A stretch of DNA of 8,631 nucleotides from an uncultured Eubacterium sp. (GCA_948560485.1 CAOXUF010000075.1:1-8631); one strand, 5' to 3'. Positions 1 through 6,735 are shown, numbered from the stretch's first letter. Translations and numbers: made by a program. The notes: generated from the letters alone by a model not told the origin.

Positions 1-107
1 TAGGGCATTTTGACAGTTGGGCGGCATCATTCGGGGAAACTCAGACAGCCATAGAGATAGCACCAGAATTAGAGGTACATAAACAAATCCAGGGAGAAAT
101 ACGCTAA
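1..107 (+). CDS. C-terminal fragment of an unidentified protein
   Basis: The frame starting at base 3 is open for 34 codons and stops with TAA at 105-107; the other two forward frames stop within the first dozen bases. The peptide begins GHFDSWAASFGETQ and ends in a mixed-charge, helix-like tail (ELEVHKQIQGEIR). A strong intrinsic terminator begins right at the stop codon, as expected for a true gene end. Thirty-four open codons alone are weak evidence, so the call leans on the terminator and the natural-looking composition. I do not recognise the family. In elements of this type the gene left of the cargo is often part of the transfer or mobilization module, but nothing in this fragment proves that. 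Confidence 0.5.
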   Translation, partial: GHFDSWAASFGETQTAIEIAPELEVHKQIQGEIR

Positions 108-141
108 AAAGAGCAACCATAAATGAATGGATTGCTCTTTT
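107..141 (+). terminator. Intrinsic terminator after the first gene
   Basis: AAAAGAGCAACCAT pairs with ATGG-A-TTGCTCTTTT around a short AT loop, with one bulged A, giving about 14 pairs and ending in a T-run. It separates the upstream partial gene from the response regulator promoter. The A-tract on the left arm could also make it work for minus-strand transcription. Confidence 0.8.
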
Positions 142-158
142 AACATATTTGGAAAGTA

Positions 159-186
159 TTGCATAAAAAACTCAGTTTGCTATAAT
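159..186 (+). promoter_or_regulatory. Sigma-A-type promoter of the two-component operon
   Basis: TTGCAT at 159-164 and a perfect TATAAT at 181-186 are separated by 16 bases. The predicted transcription start is near 193, about 50 bases before the chosen response regulator start. No TNACA-N4-TGTAA operator lies nearby, so the regulator operon looks constitutively or independently expressed and not obviously self-activated. Confidence 0.7.
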
Positions 187-242
187 AAAACGCAAGAATG
201 AAAAATTGGTAAGCAGATATGAAAGGTCAGGAGAGATGCTTC

Positions 243-929
243 ATGTATTATATTGTAATCATAGATGATGATCTATCTGTTCAAAGAGAACTTAAGTTAT
301 TGTTGGAAAATGCCGGATATCGTGCAGATGTTGCGGAGGATTTTGCTAACATTCCAGAATATGTGCAGAAACTGCAGCCGGATTTGCTTCTTCTTGATGT
401 TGCTCTGCCGGGAGCCGATGGAATTACTCTGTGTTCTAAAATACGGATGATATCGGATGTCCCTATTATTTTTATTACTTCACAAAGTTCCTCTTCCGCA
501 GAATTAGAATGTATGATGACGGGTGGCGACGATTTTATAGAGAAACCTTACCGTCCTGCAGTATTACTGGCACACATAGCCGCAATATTGCGGAGAGTTT
601 CTGGAAAATCACAGAATAAAGTGCTTGTCTTTGGAGGAATAGAGCTGAATCTGCTTAATGGTACAGTGCGGTGTGAAAAAAAGGAAGTTGAACTTTCCAA
701 AAATGAAATGCATATACTGTCCTATTTTTTTATGCATAAAGATGAAATAATATCAAGAGAAGATTTAATGAATAATTTGTGGGATAATGAAAGTTTTGTA
801 GATGATAATACATTGAGTGTCAACATCAGAAGAATCCGCCAGAAGTTAGAAGATATCGGAGTACAGGATCTGATACAGACAAAAAGGGGAATGGGCTATC
901 AGTTAAAAGCAAGAGAGGGGACGGTATGA
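243..929 (+). CDS. OmpR/BceR-like response regulator
   Basis: This 228-aa transcription factor has a receiver domain (about residues 1-120) and a winged-helix DNA-binding domain (about 128-222). The receiver has acidic residues D8 and D9, phosphoacceptor D52 in LLLLDVALPG, switch T79 and conserved K101 in EKPY. The C-terminal part (VDDNTLSVNIRRIRQKLE, then TKRGMGYQL) is typical of the BceR/VraR-like regulators that pair with peptide-sensing ABC exporters. An ATG at 219 is in frame but has no ribosome binding site; ATG 243 follows AGGAGAG (229-235) by 7 bases and starts at the natural receiver N-terminus, so 243 is chosen. It overlaps the kinase gene by 4 bases (ATGA), implying translational coupling. 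Its likely target is the exporter promoter about 1.1 kb downstream. The family call is firm; the signal is inferred. Confidence 0.93.
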   Translation: MYYIVIIDDDLSVQRELKLLLENAGYRADVAEDFANIPEYVQKLQPDLLLLDVALPGADGITLCSKIRMISDVPIIFITSQSSSSAELECMMTGGDDFIEKPYRPAVLLAHIAAILRRVSGKSQNKVLVFGGIELNLLNGTVRCEKKEVELSKNEMHILSYFFMHKDEIISREDLMNNLWDNESFVDDNTLSVNIRRIRQKLEDIGVQDLIQTKRGMGYQLKAREGTV

Positions 930-1942
930 AACTGAAAGATTACTGTAAGGATAGAGTAACAAGGTTATTAGGGACACTGGTAGTTTTATTTATTTTATCT
1001 GAATTTTTATATATCGTAGGTAATACTTTTGCTTCTATTTTTTTGATTGATTTAACAATTATCAGCATACTATTCATAAAGAATCTGATAGAGTGGTACA
1101 GAAGAAAAGAATATTTCAAAACAATCCGGGAGCGGGTAGAAGGTATGGAGCATCCCTGGCTGATCGCTGAGCTTCTGCCCGTTTCTTATCGTGCCGAGGA
1201 CAAATTATATCAGGAATTATTAAGGCTGGTGGGAAGTTCAGCCATAGAGCAGATTCATAAGATAGAGGATGAAGAAAGGGAGTATGAGGAATATATTGAA
1301 GAATGGATACATGAAGTAAAAGCGCCGATTACCTCAATGCAGCTTATGATAGAAAACAGGGCTGGAAATAATCCCGTCTTGAAAAAGGGGTTGAACATAG
1401 AATTGGGAAAAATTGAAAATGACGTAGAACGTGCGCTATATTATGCTCGTTCAGAACAGGTATATAAAGATTATTTGATTCAGAAGCTGAATTTACACCG
1501 TATCTTAGTTAGGGCAATTAACAGAAACCGTACTATAATTATGAATAGCTGTGTCGGAATAGAATTTGAATGTGAGGATGATATTTATATTTATGGGGAC
1601 GAAAAGTGGCTTATCTTTCTTATAAGCCAGATCCTTTTAAACTCCGTAAAATACCGGCGCAAGGAGGGTGCAAAGATTATCCTGTCATCTGAAAAAAAGA
1701 ACAAAAAAGTTATACTGAAAATATGGGATAATGGGACAGGGATAAAGGAAGAGGAATTACTGAGGATTTTTGAGAAGGGGTTTACCGGGAGCAATGGAAG
1801 GGAAAACGAGCGTTCTACGGGAATAGGCTTATATCTGGTAAAAAAATTATGTCAAAAGCTGGATATGGAAGTATGGGCAGAATCTTTGTTCAAAGAATAT
1901 ACTTCTGTTTATCTATCGCTTCCGGCAAAACAAAACGTCTGA
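926..1942 (+). CDS. BceS-like intramembrane-sensing histidine kinase
   Basis: This 338-aa membrane sensor kinase phosphorylates the regulator encoded just upstream. Two hydrophobic helices (about residues 13-34 and 36-54) are joined by only a few residues, so there is no external sensor domain. That is the hallmark of intramembrane-sensing kinases that take their signal from a partner ABC transporter. The dimerization helix holds the H-box EWIHEVKAPITS with phosphoacceptor H129. The ATPase domain shows the N-box (QILLNSVKY, N239), G1 box DNGTGI (268-273), F-box IFEKGFTG and G2 box STGIGLYLVKKL. All catalytic motifs are intact. The start codon overlaps the previous stop, and a terminator follows. 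By analogy with Bce systems it would sense transporter flux of a cell-wall-active peptide; the actual inducer cannot be read from the sequence. Confidence 0.93.
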   Translation: MKLKDYCKDRVTRLLGTLVVLFILSEFLYIVGNTFASIFLIDLTIISILFIKNLIEWYRRKEYFKTIRERVEGMEHPWLIAELLPVSYRAEDKLYQELLRLVGSSAIEQIHKIEDEEREYEEYIEEWIHEVKAPITSMQLMIENRAGNNPVLKKGLNIELGKIENDVERALYYARSEQVYKDYLIQKLNLHRILVRAINRNRTIIMNSCVGIEFECEDDIYIYGDEKWLIFLISQILLNSVKYRRKEGAKIILSSEKKNKKVILKIWDNGTGIKEEELLRIFEKGFTGSNGRENERSTGIGLYLVKKLCQKLDMEVWAESLFKEYTSVYLSLPAKQNV

Positions 1943-1946
1943 TTCT

Positions 1947-1990
1947 AAAAGGCAAATTCATCACAAATGGATGTGGGGAGTTTGCCTTTT
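1947..1990 (+). terminator. Intrinsic terminator after the histidine kinase gene
   Basis: AAAAGGCAAA (1947-1956) pairs perfectly with TTTGCCTTTT (1981-1990), with a possible inner CATC/GATG pairing. The right arm ends in a T-run. It lies 4 bases after the kinase stop and insulates the two-component operon from the exporter operon. The A-tract on the left arm suggests it could act in both directions. Confidence 0.8.
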
Positions 1991-2020
1991 CAAATGGAGA
2001 ACAGCATATTTCCGGATATA

Positions 2021-2034
2021 TGACAAAATTGTAA
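2021..2034 (+). promoter_or_regulatory. Candidate operator for the BceR-like regulator
   Basis: TGACA-AAAT-TGTAA fits exactly the TNACA-N4-TGTAA inverted-repeat consensus known for BceR-type regulators of Bacillus. It sits about 45 bases upstream of the exporter -10 box. A weaker, degenerate copy (TAGGT-AATC-TGTAG, 2056-2069) lies 35 bases downstream and covers the place where a -35 box should be; this second site is tentative. Confidence 0.65.
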
Positions 2035-2079
2035 GATTCAGGTAATGAAAATCAATAGGTAATCTGTAGGGAGCAGTGT

Positions 2080-2085
2080 TATACT
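2080..2085 (+). promoter_or_regulatory. -10 box of the exporter operon (activator-type promoter)
   Basis: TATACT at 2080-2085 precedes the permease start by about 36 bases. The position 17 bases upstream (2057-2062, AGGTAA) does not resemble TTGACA. A good -10 without a -35, together with the upstream operator, is what an activator-dependent promoter looks like. Confidence 0.6.
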
Positions 2086-2121
2086 GACTGCATCAGGAAG
2101 AGACATAAAGGAAGGATAAAA

Positions 2122-4020
2122 ATGTTAAGCAAAAATCAGTTGGCCAGGAGAAATGTAAAGACTGCGATTATAAGAGAGCCAGTATATTTTTTTACAATGA
2201 TATTGATTGCAGCGCTAATGTTTGCGTTTAATTCTCTGTTTTTTTCAGAAGATGTCAGGAGAGCCTGCGAAACGGCATCGGTTCTGGCGGTGTTTTTAGG
2301 AATAGCATCTGTACTGATTGTTATGATTACGGCGTGGCTGATCCAATATATGATGCGGCAATCGCTGAAAATCCGCAGCAGGGAATTCGGGCTGTATATG
2401 CTGTTTGGCATGAAAGGAACAGAGGTATTTCAGATTTTCCGAAAAGAAACGGTATTTATGGCTGGAATGGCATATATACCTGGAATCCTGGCAGGGGAAT
2501 TGCTGAAACAGTTTTTGATGGTAATTTTTTTCCATATGTTCCGGACGGAATATGTGCTTAAAATGGATTTTCAGCTTGTAACGGTGTGTTTGACAGCAAC
2601 TTTATATTTATTTTGTTATTTAGCCGCATTGCTTAAGGTGAGAAAACAATTTTCCAAAATGAATATCCGTCAGTTAAATGAAATGGAGAGGATAAATGAA
2701 GCCGATGAAAAAATATCTGGAAAGAAGAAGCAAAGGAAAAGAACTAAAAAATGGCTTTTGAAAGGAAACCGGCTATTTTTATGCAGGGCAATAGAATCTG
2801 AACTATATTCTATGCGGAAAATAATCATATTTGTTATGTCCCTTTTAGTTGTTTCTATTTCAGGAAGCACAGTTGCCATGATGTATACCGATTATCAGAA
2901 CCACCAGATTGATTCGGAATATCCGTTTGATGTCATGATATATCATCAAGCCCCCAAACCTGAATTCCAGCGTGAAAAAGATATATTAGAAAGTGAAACT
3001 GGAATACAGGAATCCCATGAATATGTGATATATCAAAATGGCGTCAGTATGATGAATGAATGGCTTTATACACATCTGATGTATTTTGGAGATCGATTTA
3101 TCAGTGAAGAAGGTGCATTTGATGCAGAAAAGCTGGACGCTGATGAAGAGGGATATGATGTCTACTATGCATATGATACTTATATGAAAGTGAGCGATTA
3201 TAACATACTTCGGAAAATGCTTGGCCAGAAGCCTGTTGAACTCCGGGCAGATGAGTATATTTTACAGATTAAAAGAAGGTTAGAACCTGAACTTACTAAT
3301 GAAATCCGAAGCAGGACGCTGCTATGTGATACAAAAGAATTGCACTGCAAAGAAATCAGTACTGTAGATTTTGAACAGAATGGACATAATGGAGCTGACT
3401 ATGTTTTGGTAATCCCGGATGATGCGGCAAATCATATGACACCATATTACTCTGTATTTGCGGCATCTATAAAGAAACAGGCTGCAGGAACAGTGTTTGA
3501 TAAATTAGATGATGCGTCCAGTGGAAATGACGGGCTTTATTGGGGCAGTAACCACAGTATTTTATATGTCAGTCCGATTTTGCTGAAAAAGCAGGTGGAA
3601 ACAGAATTGAAAGCAACGCTTGTGCCATTTATATTTGCGTTTGCCTATGTAAGTATCGTGTTTTTATGCGTGGCAATTTCTTTCCTTGCATCCCATCTGA
3701 TCAGCACTTCGGAATCAAACAGACGCCGTTACCTGCTTTTAGAAAAACTGGGAATGAATCAAACAAAAATTGATACGGTGATACATGAACAGTTGGCAGT
3801 TAATTATCTGATTCCGCTTTGTATGGCGCTTATTCCCGGATGTCTGATTGCGAACCATGCAAGCAAAGGTTTTATTCTGGCTACGGGACTTCGTGCGGTA
3901 TGGGTAAAATATGTGTTCTTGTCGTTCTTATGGATTTTAATGCTGTACATGATTTACTTTATACTTACAGATATATTTTTTAGGAGAAATATTCATCATC
4001 GAAAGGAAGGAAATATATAG
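2122..4020 (+). CDS. BceB-like FtsX-family ABC transporter permease
   Basis: This 632-aa integral membrane protein is the transport and sensing subunit of a peptide-responsive ABC exporter. Hydrophobic helices are visible at about residues 21-41, 54-77, 112-138, 150-173 and 233-255, then a large extracellular domain (about 256-498), then helices at about 499-527, 558-582 and 596-620. A central extracellular domain of over 200 residues is diagnostic of BceB/VraG permeases and is thought to contact the peptide-lipid target. Cytoplasmic stretches REFGLYMLFGMKG (87-99) and RRRYLLLEKLGMNQ (534-547) look like FtsX coupling segments that dock on the ATPase. I count about eight helices where BceB is described with ten, so one or two may be missed. 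AGGAAGG (2109-2115) sets the start. The ATPase gene begins after a single intervening base. Confidence 0.92.
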   Translation: MLSKNQLARRNVKTAIIREPVYFFTMILIAALMFAFNSLFFSEDVRRACETASVLAVFLGIASVLIVMITAWLIQYMMRQSLKIRSREFGLYMLFGMKGTEVFQIFRKETVFMAGMAYIPGILAGELLKQFLMVIFFHMFRTEYVLKMDFQLVTVCLTATLYLFCYLAALLKVRKQFSKMNIRQLNEMERINEADEKISGKKKQRKRTKKWLLKGNRLFLCRAIESELYSMRKIIIFVMSLLVVSISGSTVAMMYTDYQNHQIDSEYPFDVMIYHQAPKPEFQREKDILESETGIQESHEYVIYQNGVSMMNEWLYTHLMYFGDRFISEEGAFDAEKLDADEEGYDVYYAYDTYMKVSDYNILRKMLGQKPVELRADEYILQIKRRLEPELTNEIRSRTLLCDTKELHCKEISTVDFEQNGHNGADYVLVIPDDAANHMTPYYSVFAASIKKQAAGTVFDKLDDASSGNDGLYWGSNHSILYVSPILLKKQVETELKATLVPFIFAFAYVSIVFLCVAISFLASHLISTSESNRRRYLLLEKLGMNQTKIDTVIHEQLAVNYLIPLCMALIPGCLIANHASKGFILATGLRAVWVKYVFLSFLWILMLYMIYFILTDIFFRRNIHHRKEGNI

Positions 4021-4021
4021 G

Positions 4022-4762
4022 ATGGAAACATATATCAAGGTGGAAGATGTTGAGAAATATTATGGGAGTTCAGGAATCATTACAAAAGCGGTAGAAAGAG
4101 TCAGCTTTGAAATATCAAAAGGGGAATTTATTGGGATTATGGGGGAATCCGGTTCTGGTAAAACATCTTTGTTGAATGTGCTTGCCACCATTGACACAGC
4201 TACGGCAGGACACATATATTTTGAGGGAAAAGATATTACAAAAATGAGCGAGGACGTTAGAAGTGAATTCAGGAAGGAAAATTTAGGTTTCATTTTCCAG
4301 AACTTCAATCTTTTAGATACTATGACATTGCAGGAAAATATTTATATGCCGCTGATCCTTAATGAAGAAAAAAGTAACGACATCATAAAACGAACGGAAG
4401 AAATCATAAATATATTGGGAATCAAGGAAGTTGGAAACAAATATCCATATCAAGTATCCGGCGGACAGCAGCAGAGATGTGCCTGTGCCAGAGCGCTCGT
4501 AAATAATCCTAAATTGATTTTAGCGGATGAACCGACAGGCGCCCTTGATCCACAGAATTCAGAAAATTTAATGGAATTGCTTTTAGAAATCAATAAGAAA
4601 TTTAAGACAACTATTTTGATGGTTACACATGATTCATTTTCTGCAAGCTATTGTAACCGTATCTTGTTTTTGGAAAATGGGAAAATATCTTATGAGATAT
4701 ATCGGGGAGCAAGGAGCAGGGAAGAATATCTCGGAGCAATTCTGGATGCTCAAAAAGCATAA
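4022..4762 (+). CDS. BceA-like ABC transporter ATP-binding protein
   Basis: This 246-aa cytoplasmic ATPase powers the permease encoded just upstream. All nucleotide-binding motifs are present: Walker A GESGSGKT (41-48), Q-loop Q93 in FIFQNFNLL, signature VSGGQQQR (145-152), Walker B LILADE (165-170), D-loop ALD (174-176) and switch H203. The sequence belongs to the MacB/LolD/BceA branch that partners with FtsX-type permeases. One base separates it from the permease stop, and AAGGAAGG inside the permease 3' end (4003-4010) serves as a somewhat distant ribosome binding site. In classical bceAB operons the ATPase gene comes first; here the order is reversed. No terminator is visible after the stop. 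Confidence 0.94.
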   Translation: METYIKVEDVEKYYGSSGIITKAVERVSFEISKGEFIGIMGESGSGKTSLLNVLATIDTATAGHIYFEGKDITKMSEDVRSEFRKENLGFIFQNFNLLDTMTLQENIYMPLILNEEKSNDIIKRTEEIINILGIKEVGNKYPYQVSGGQQQRCACARALVNNPKLILADEPTGALDPQNSENLMELLLEINKKFKTTILMVTHDSFSASYCNRILFLENGKISYEIYRGARSREEYLGAILDAQKA

Positions 4763-4777
4763 TTTCAAAAAATAATA

Positions 4778-4819
4778 TGAATATATCTGTATCAGATTGA
4801 GATAACATTACTTTGATGA
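4778..4819 (+). repeat. 42-nt direct repeat, copy A (upstream of lipoprotein gene)
   Basis: These 42 bases align without gaps to 5754-5795, with 34 of 42 positions identical by my count. The shared cores are TGAATATAT, TATCAGATT, AGA, CATTA and TTTGATGA. The copy begins 15 bases after the ATPase stop and its right half overlaps the -35 box and spacer of the lipoprotein promoter. No match was noticed elsewhere in the window. Confidence 0.75.
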
Positions 4820-4825
4820 TATAAA
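4797..4825 (+). promoter_or_regulatory. Sigma-A-type promoter of the lipoprotein gene
   Basis: TTGAGA (4797-4802) and TATAAA (4820-4825) are spaced by 17 bases. The predicted transcript starts near 4832, giving a leader of about 34 bases before the chosen ATG. The -35 and spacer lie inside repeat copy A. Confidence 0.6.
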
Positions 4826-4865
4826 TCGGTAATTGAGTGGAAAAGGTGAAAGGAAAGGGATTGTA

Positions 4866-5732
4866 ATGAAGAGAACATCAAAGAGATTATTGGCAGGAAT
4901 GGCTTTTTATCTGACAATTGTTTTGATATCTGGGTGTACTATAAAAGGCACTGCTAATCAGGCACCAAGGGAGATTTTAGAAGATGATGGGATCATTTCT
5001 GAAATGAATGCAGAGATATATAAACAAGAGAAATTACCGTTGGATTATGATGGAGAAGAAGTGAGAGCAGATTTAACCCATGTAGATTTTATCGTTCGTT
5101 TATCAGAAGATAATGGTTTTTATCTTGAATACAATATTAGTGGCAAAAACGATGAACCCCCTTTGACAGTCAATATACAGGATGGAGTTCTTATCCTGGA
5201 AGAGAAAAATGCTAAGCCGGCAACTTATTATAGCGGAGTATTTGTTGATGGCATTAGCAATAACTTGAAAACGAAAAAAACTGACTACACCAGTGTTGTA
5301 ACATTATATGTTCCTTCTGATGCGGAAATTAAGTTGATGACAAATATGGGGGAAGGCGATATGGAACTTCATGGAATCAATGTAAAACCAGTAGACATTC
5401 ACATGGATGAGGGAGATTTAGATCTCTTTGATATGACAATAGAGGGCGGAAATATTATATTAGTTAATGGAGATATTGTGGCAGAGAATGTGAAATTATC
5501 TCAAAATATCCAAATGCAAACGGAGAATGGGGATTTTTCTTTGGAACTGAATCCATCATCTCAGGATATGCTTTCAATTTATGCCAATTCAGAGATGGAT
5601 ATAGAAGTGTCCGAGAAACTGGGAGGAAAGTTATCGGAAAATGATGAGAAAGCATATTTTGAGAGAAAGGTAAAAGGCTCAGATGATTGCCTGACGATTG
5701 TGTCGAAATGTGGGGATATCATGATAGACTAG
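4866..5732 (+). CDS. DUF4097-type surface lipoprotein
   Basis: This 288-aa protein is predicted to be exported and lipid-anchored. It has a basic N-terminus (MKRTSKR), a hydrophobic core and a lipobox LISGC with C24 as the lipidated cysteine. Beyond about residue 150 it becomes a run of short beta-type repeats around Gly-Asp turns (MGEGDMELHGI, DEGDLDLFDM, VNGDIVAENV, ENGDFSLEL), the pattern of DUF4097 putative-adhesin beta-solenoids. A TTG at 4833 is in frame but would spoil the signal peptide; ATG 4866 follows GGAAAGGGA (4852-4860) by 5 bases and is preferred. It has its own promoter and sits between the exporter and the mobile-element regulators. Its function is unknown; its location outside the membrane next to a peptide exporter suggests, without proving, an accessory role in envelope defence. 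Confidence 0.85.
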   Translation: MKRTSKRLLAGMAFYLTIVLISGCTIKGTANQAPREILEDDGIISEMNAEIYKQEKLPLDYDGEEVRADLTHVDFIVRLSEDNGFYLEYNISGKNDEPPLTVNIQDGVLILEEKNAKPATYYSGVFVDGISNNLKTKKTDYTSVVTLYVPSDAEIKLMTNMGEGDMELHGINVKPVDIHMDEGDLDLFDMTIEGGNIILVNGDIVAENVKLSQNIQMQTENGDFSLELNPSSQDMLSIYANSEMDIEVSEKLGGKLSENDEKAYFERKVKGSDDCLTIVSKCGDIMID

Positions 5733-5753
5733 AAGCGGACAGCAACAGTTTTG

Positions 5754-5795
5754 TGAATATATTCTTATCAGATTTAGACGGCATTATTTTGATGA
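5754..5795 (+). repeat. 42-nt direct repeat, copy B (upstream of sigma-like gene)
   Basis: Copy B of the element at 4778-4819. It ends about 16 bases before the chosen start of the sigma-like gene. The -35 equivalent is TTTAGA (5773-5778), but the -10 equivalent 17 bases on falls just past the repeat and reads AGTGAA, so the promoter seen with copy A is not preserved here. Confidence 0.75.
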
Positions 5796-5811
5796 AGTGA
5801 AGGAATGTGTT

Positions 5812-6246
5812 GTGGAAAATATCATTGAACAATATCAAGAACGCATTGAGCATGAGTTTAATGCCTTATGTAAGATCATCATTCGCCATGCGTCAGCAGA
5901 AGCTAAGAGCAAAGTTTCTAAAAGATGGAAGCGGGAAATATCTTTTGAGTATTTAGTAGAATCAGGAGTGATACCAGCATATAGTTGTGGGGGATTTGAG
6001 AATGGAATAGAAGCCAGACATCCGCTGTCGCTTTGTGGACATACTGTAATTTTAGAAAATGAGCGGCTTTCCAAGGCATTATCTTTGTTGGAAAGGAAGA
6101 AACAAGAAATTGTATTCTTATATTTTTTTAAACATTACACTTACCAGGAAATTGCAGGGTATTATGGTCAGGCGCATAGTAGTGTTTGGAGCAGAATGAA
6201 GACGGTAATGAAGCAGCTGAAAGGAGAAATGGGGAAACAGGAATGA
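5812..6246 (+). CDS. Sigma-70 region 4 regulator of the mobile element (Tn916 Orf7-like)
   Basis: This 144-aa protein resembles the small sigma-factor-like regulators of Tn916-family elements. The C-terminus (about 88-140) is a sigma-70 region 4 type helix-turn-helix: SLLERKKQEIVFLYFF, then YTYQEIAGYYGQAHSSVWSR, where the second helix would read DNA. The N-terminal part (1-85) is not a full region 2. A GTG at 5797 is in frame but lacks a ribosome binding site; GTG 5812 follows AAGGA (5800-5804) by 7 bases and is preferred. It overlaps the next gene by 4 bases. In Tn916 the equivalent pair, orf7-orf8, drives expression of the excision and transfer genes; the same role here is inferred from order and similarity. 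It may be cotranscribed with the lipoprotein gene, as no terminator separates them. Confidence 0.8.
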   Translation: MENIIEQYQERIEHEFNALCKIIIRHASAEAKSKVSKRWKREISFEYLVESGVIPAYSCGGFENGIEARHPLSLCGHTVILENERLSKALSLLERKKQEIVFLYFFKHYTYQEIAGYYGQAHSSVWSRMKTVMKQLKGEMGKQE

Positions 6247-6449
6247 AGGGAAAGAATCTTATTTCGTATGGAACGATTGTAAAAGCTGCCAATGGTGATC
6301 CGGGAGCAATCGAAACAGTATTAGAACATTATGGTGGATATATCCGATATTTTTCAAAAATGGATGGTCATGTGAATACAGATGTAGAAAACCATGTAAG
6401 GGAACGATTAATAGACGGTATATTGAAATTCCGTTTTGATAAAGAATAG
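6243..6449 (+). CDS. Small HTH_16 family regulator (Tn916 Orf8-like)
   Basis: This 68-aa protein matches the small helix-turn-helix proteins found beside sigma-like genes in Tn916-type elements. The pattern is SYGTIVKAANGDPGAIETVLEHYGGYI near the start (residues 8-34), then an acidic linker and a final RERLIDGILKFRFDKE. The first part fits a HTH with ANGD in the turn. An in-frame ATG at 6186 lies inside the sigma-like gene and would add 19 residues of unlikely composition; ATG 6243 in the ATGA overlap is preferred, with translation coupled to the upstream gene. A cascade of terminators follows. It probably works with the sigma-like protein to control excision or transfer. Confidence 0.85.
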   Translation: MKGKNLISYGTIVKAANGDPGAIETVLEHYGGYIRYFSKMDGHVNTDVENHVRERLIDGILKFRFDKE

Positions 6450-6485
6450 AGCTAACAATAAAACATTGTTTTGCATAAATGTATG

Positions 6486-6518
6486 AAAGCAGTAAGTCTA
6501 CAAGATTCACTGCTTTTT
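6486..6518 (+). terminator. Intrinsic terminator after the HTH_16 gene
   Basis: AAAGCAGT (6486-6493) pairs with ACTGCTTT (6509-6516) and runs into a T-tract (6514-6518). It lies about 37 bases after the HTH_16 stop codon. Confidence 0.7.
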
Positions 6519-6567
6519 GAATTTTAGATATAAAAACATAGGGTAATGTTTGTGCAACGTCAGGCTT

Positions 6568-6612
6568 AAAACGGTGAATCCATGTAGGAAAGGGTTCGTC
6601 GTTTTTTATTTT
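6568..6612 (+). terminator. Strong second intrinsic terminator
   Basis: AAAACGGTGAATCC (6568-6581) pairs over all 14 positions, three of them G-U, with GGGTTCGTCGTTTT (6592-6605) around a 10-base loop. The sequence after it is almost all T (6602-6612). It is the strongest terminator in the window. Confidence 0.85.
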
Positions 6613-6653
6613 TCTGAATCCGGTAGCCTGTGGGGAAAGGAGAAGCATTAGGG

Positions 6654-6735
6654 CAAGATTCGCCAGAGTAACTCAAAACCCACTTTGTGGTTTTGGGTTA
6701 CTCTGACAAACTTGATGGGGAATCCGCTCCCCATG
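6654..6735 (+). repeat. Long hairpin plus second hairpin, candidate oriT or protein-binding DNA
   Basis: The arm at 6664-6683 pairs with 6687-6705 over 19 pairs with one bulged C (6681), one G-T pair and a 3-base loop. A CAAG/CTTG pair (6654-6657, 6711-6714) flanks it. Immediately after comes ATGGGGA-ATCCGC-TCCCCAT (6715-6734). Neither hairpin is followed by a T-tract, so they do not look like transcription terminators. Adjacent inverted repeats in a non-coding stretch of a mobile element are typical of transfer origins. I cannot identify a nic site, so the oriT call is a hypothesis. Confidence 0.5.

Noticed and set aside
219..242. Upstream ATG for the response regulator
   Set aside because: No ribosome binding site precedes it, and it adds 8 residues before the normal receiver N-terminus; ATG 243 has AGGAGAG at good spacing.
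4833..4865. TTG start for the lipoprotein
   Set aside because: It would place 11 polar and charged residues before a normal lipoprotein signal peptide, and ATG 4866 has its own ribosome binding site.
5797..5811. GTG 5797 as start of the sigma-like gene
   Set aside because: No purine-rich site lies upstream; GTG 5812 has AAGGA at 7 bases.
6259..6648. 129-codon open frame on the minus strand
   Set aside because: It runs antisense across the HTH_16 gene and two intrinsic terminators and shows no recognisable domain.
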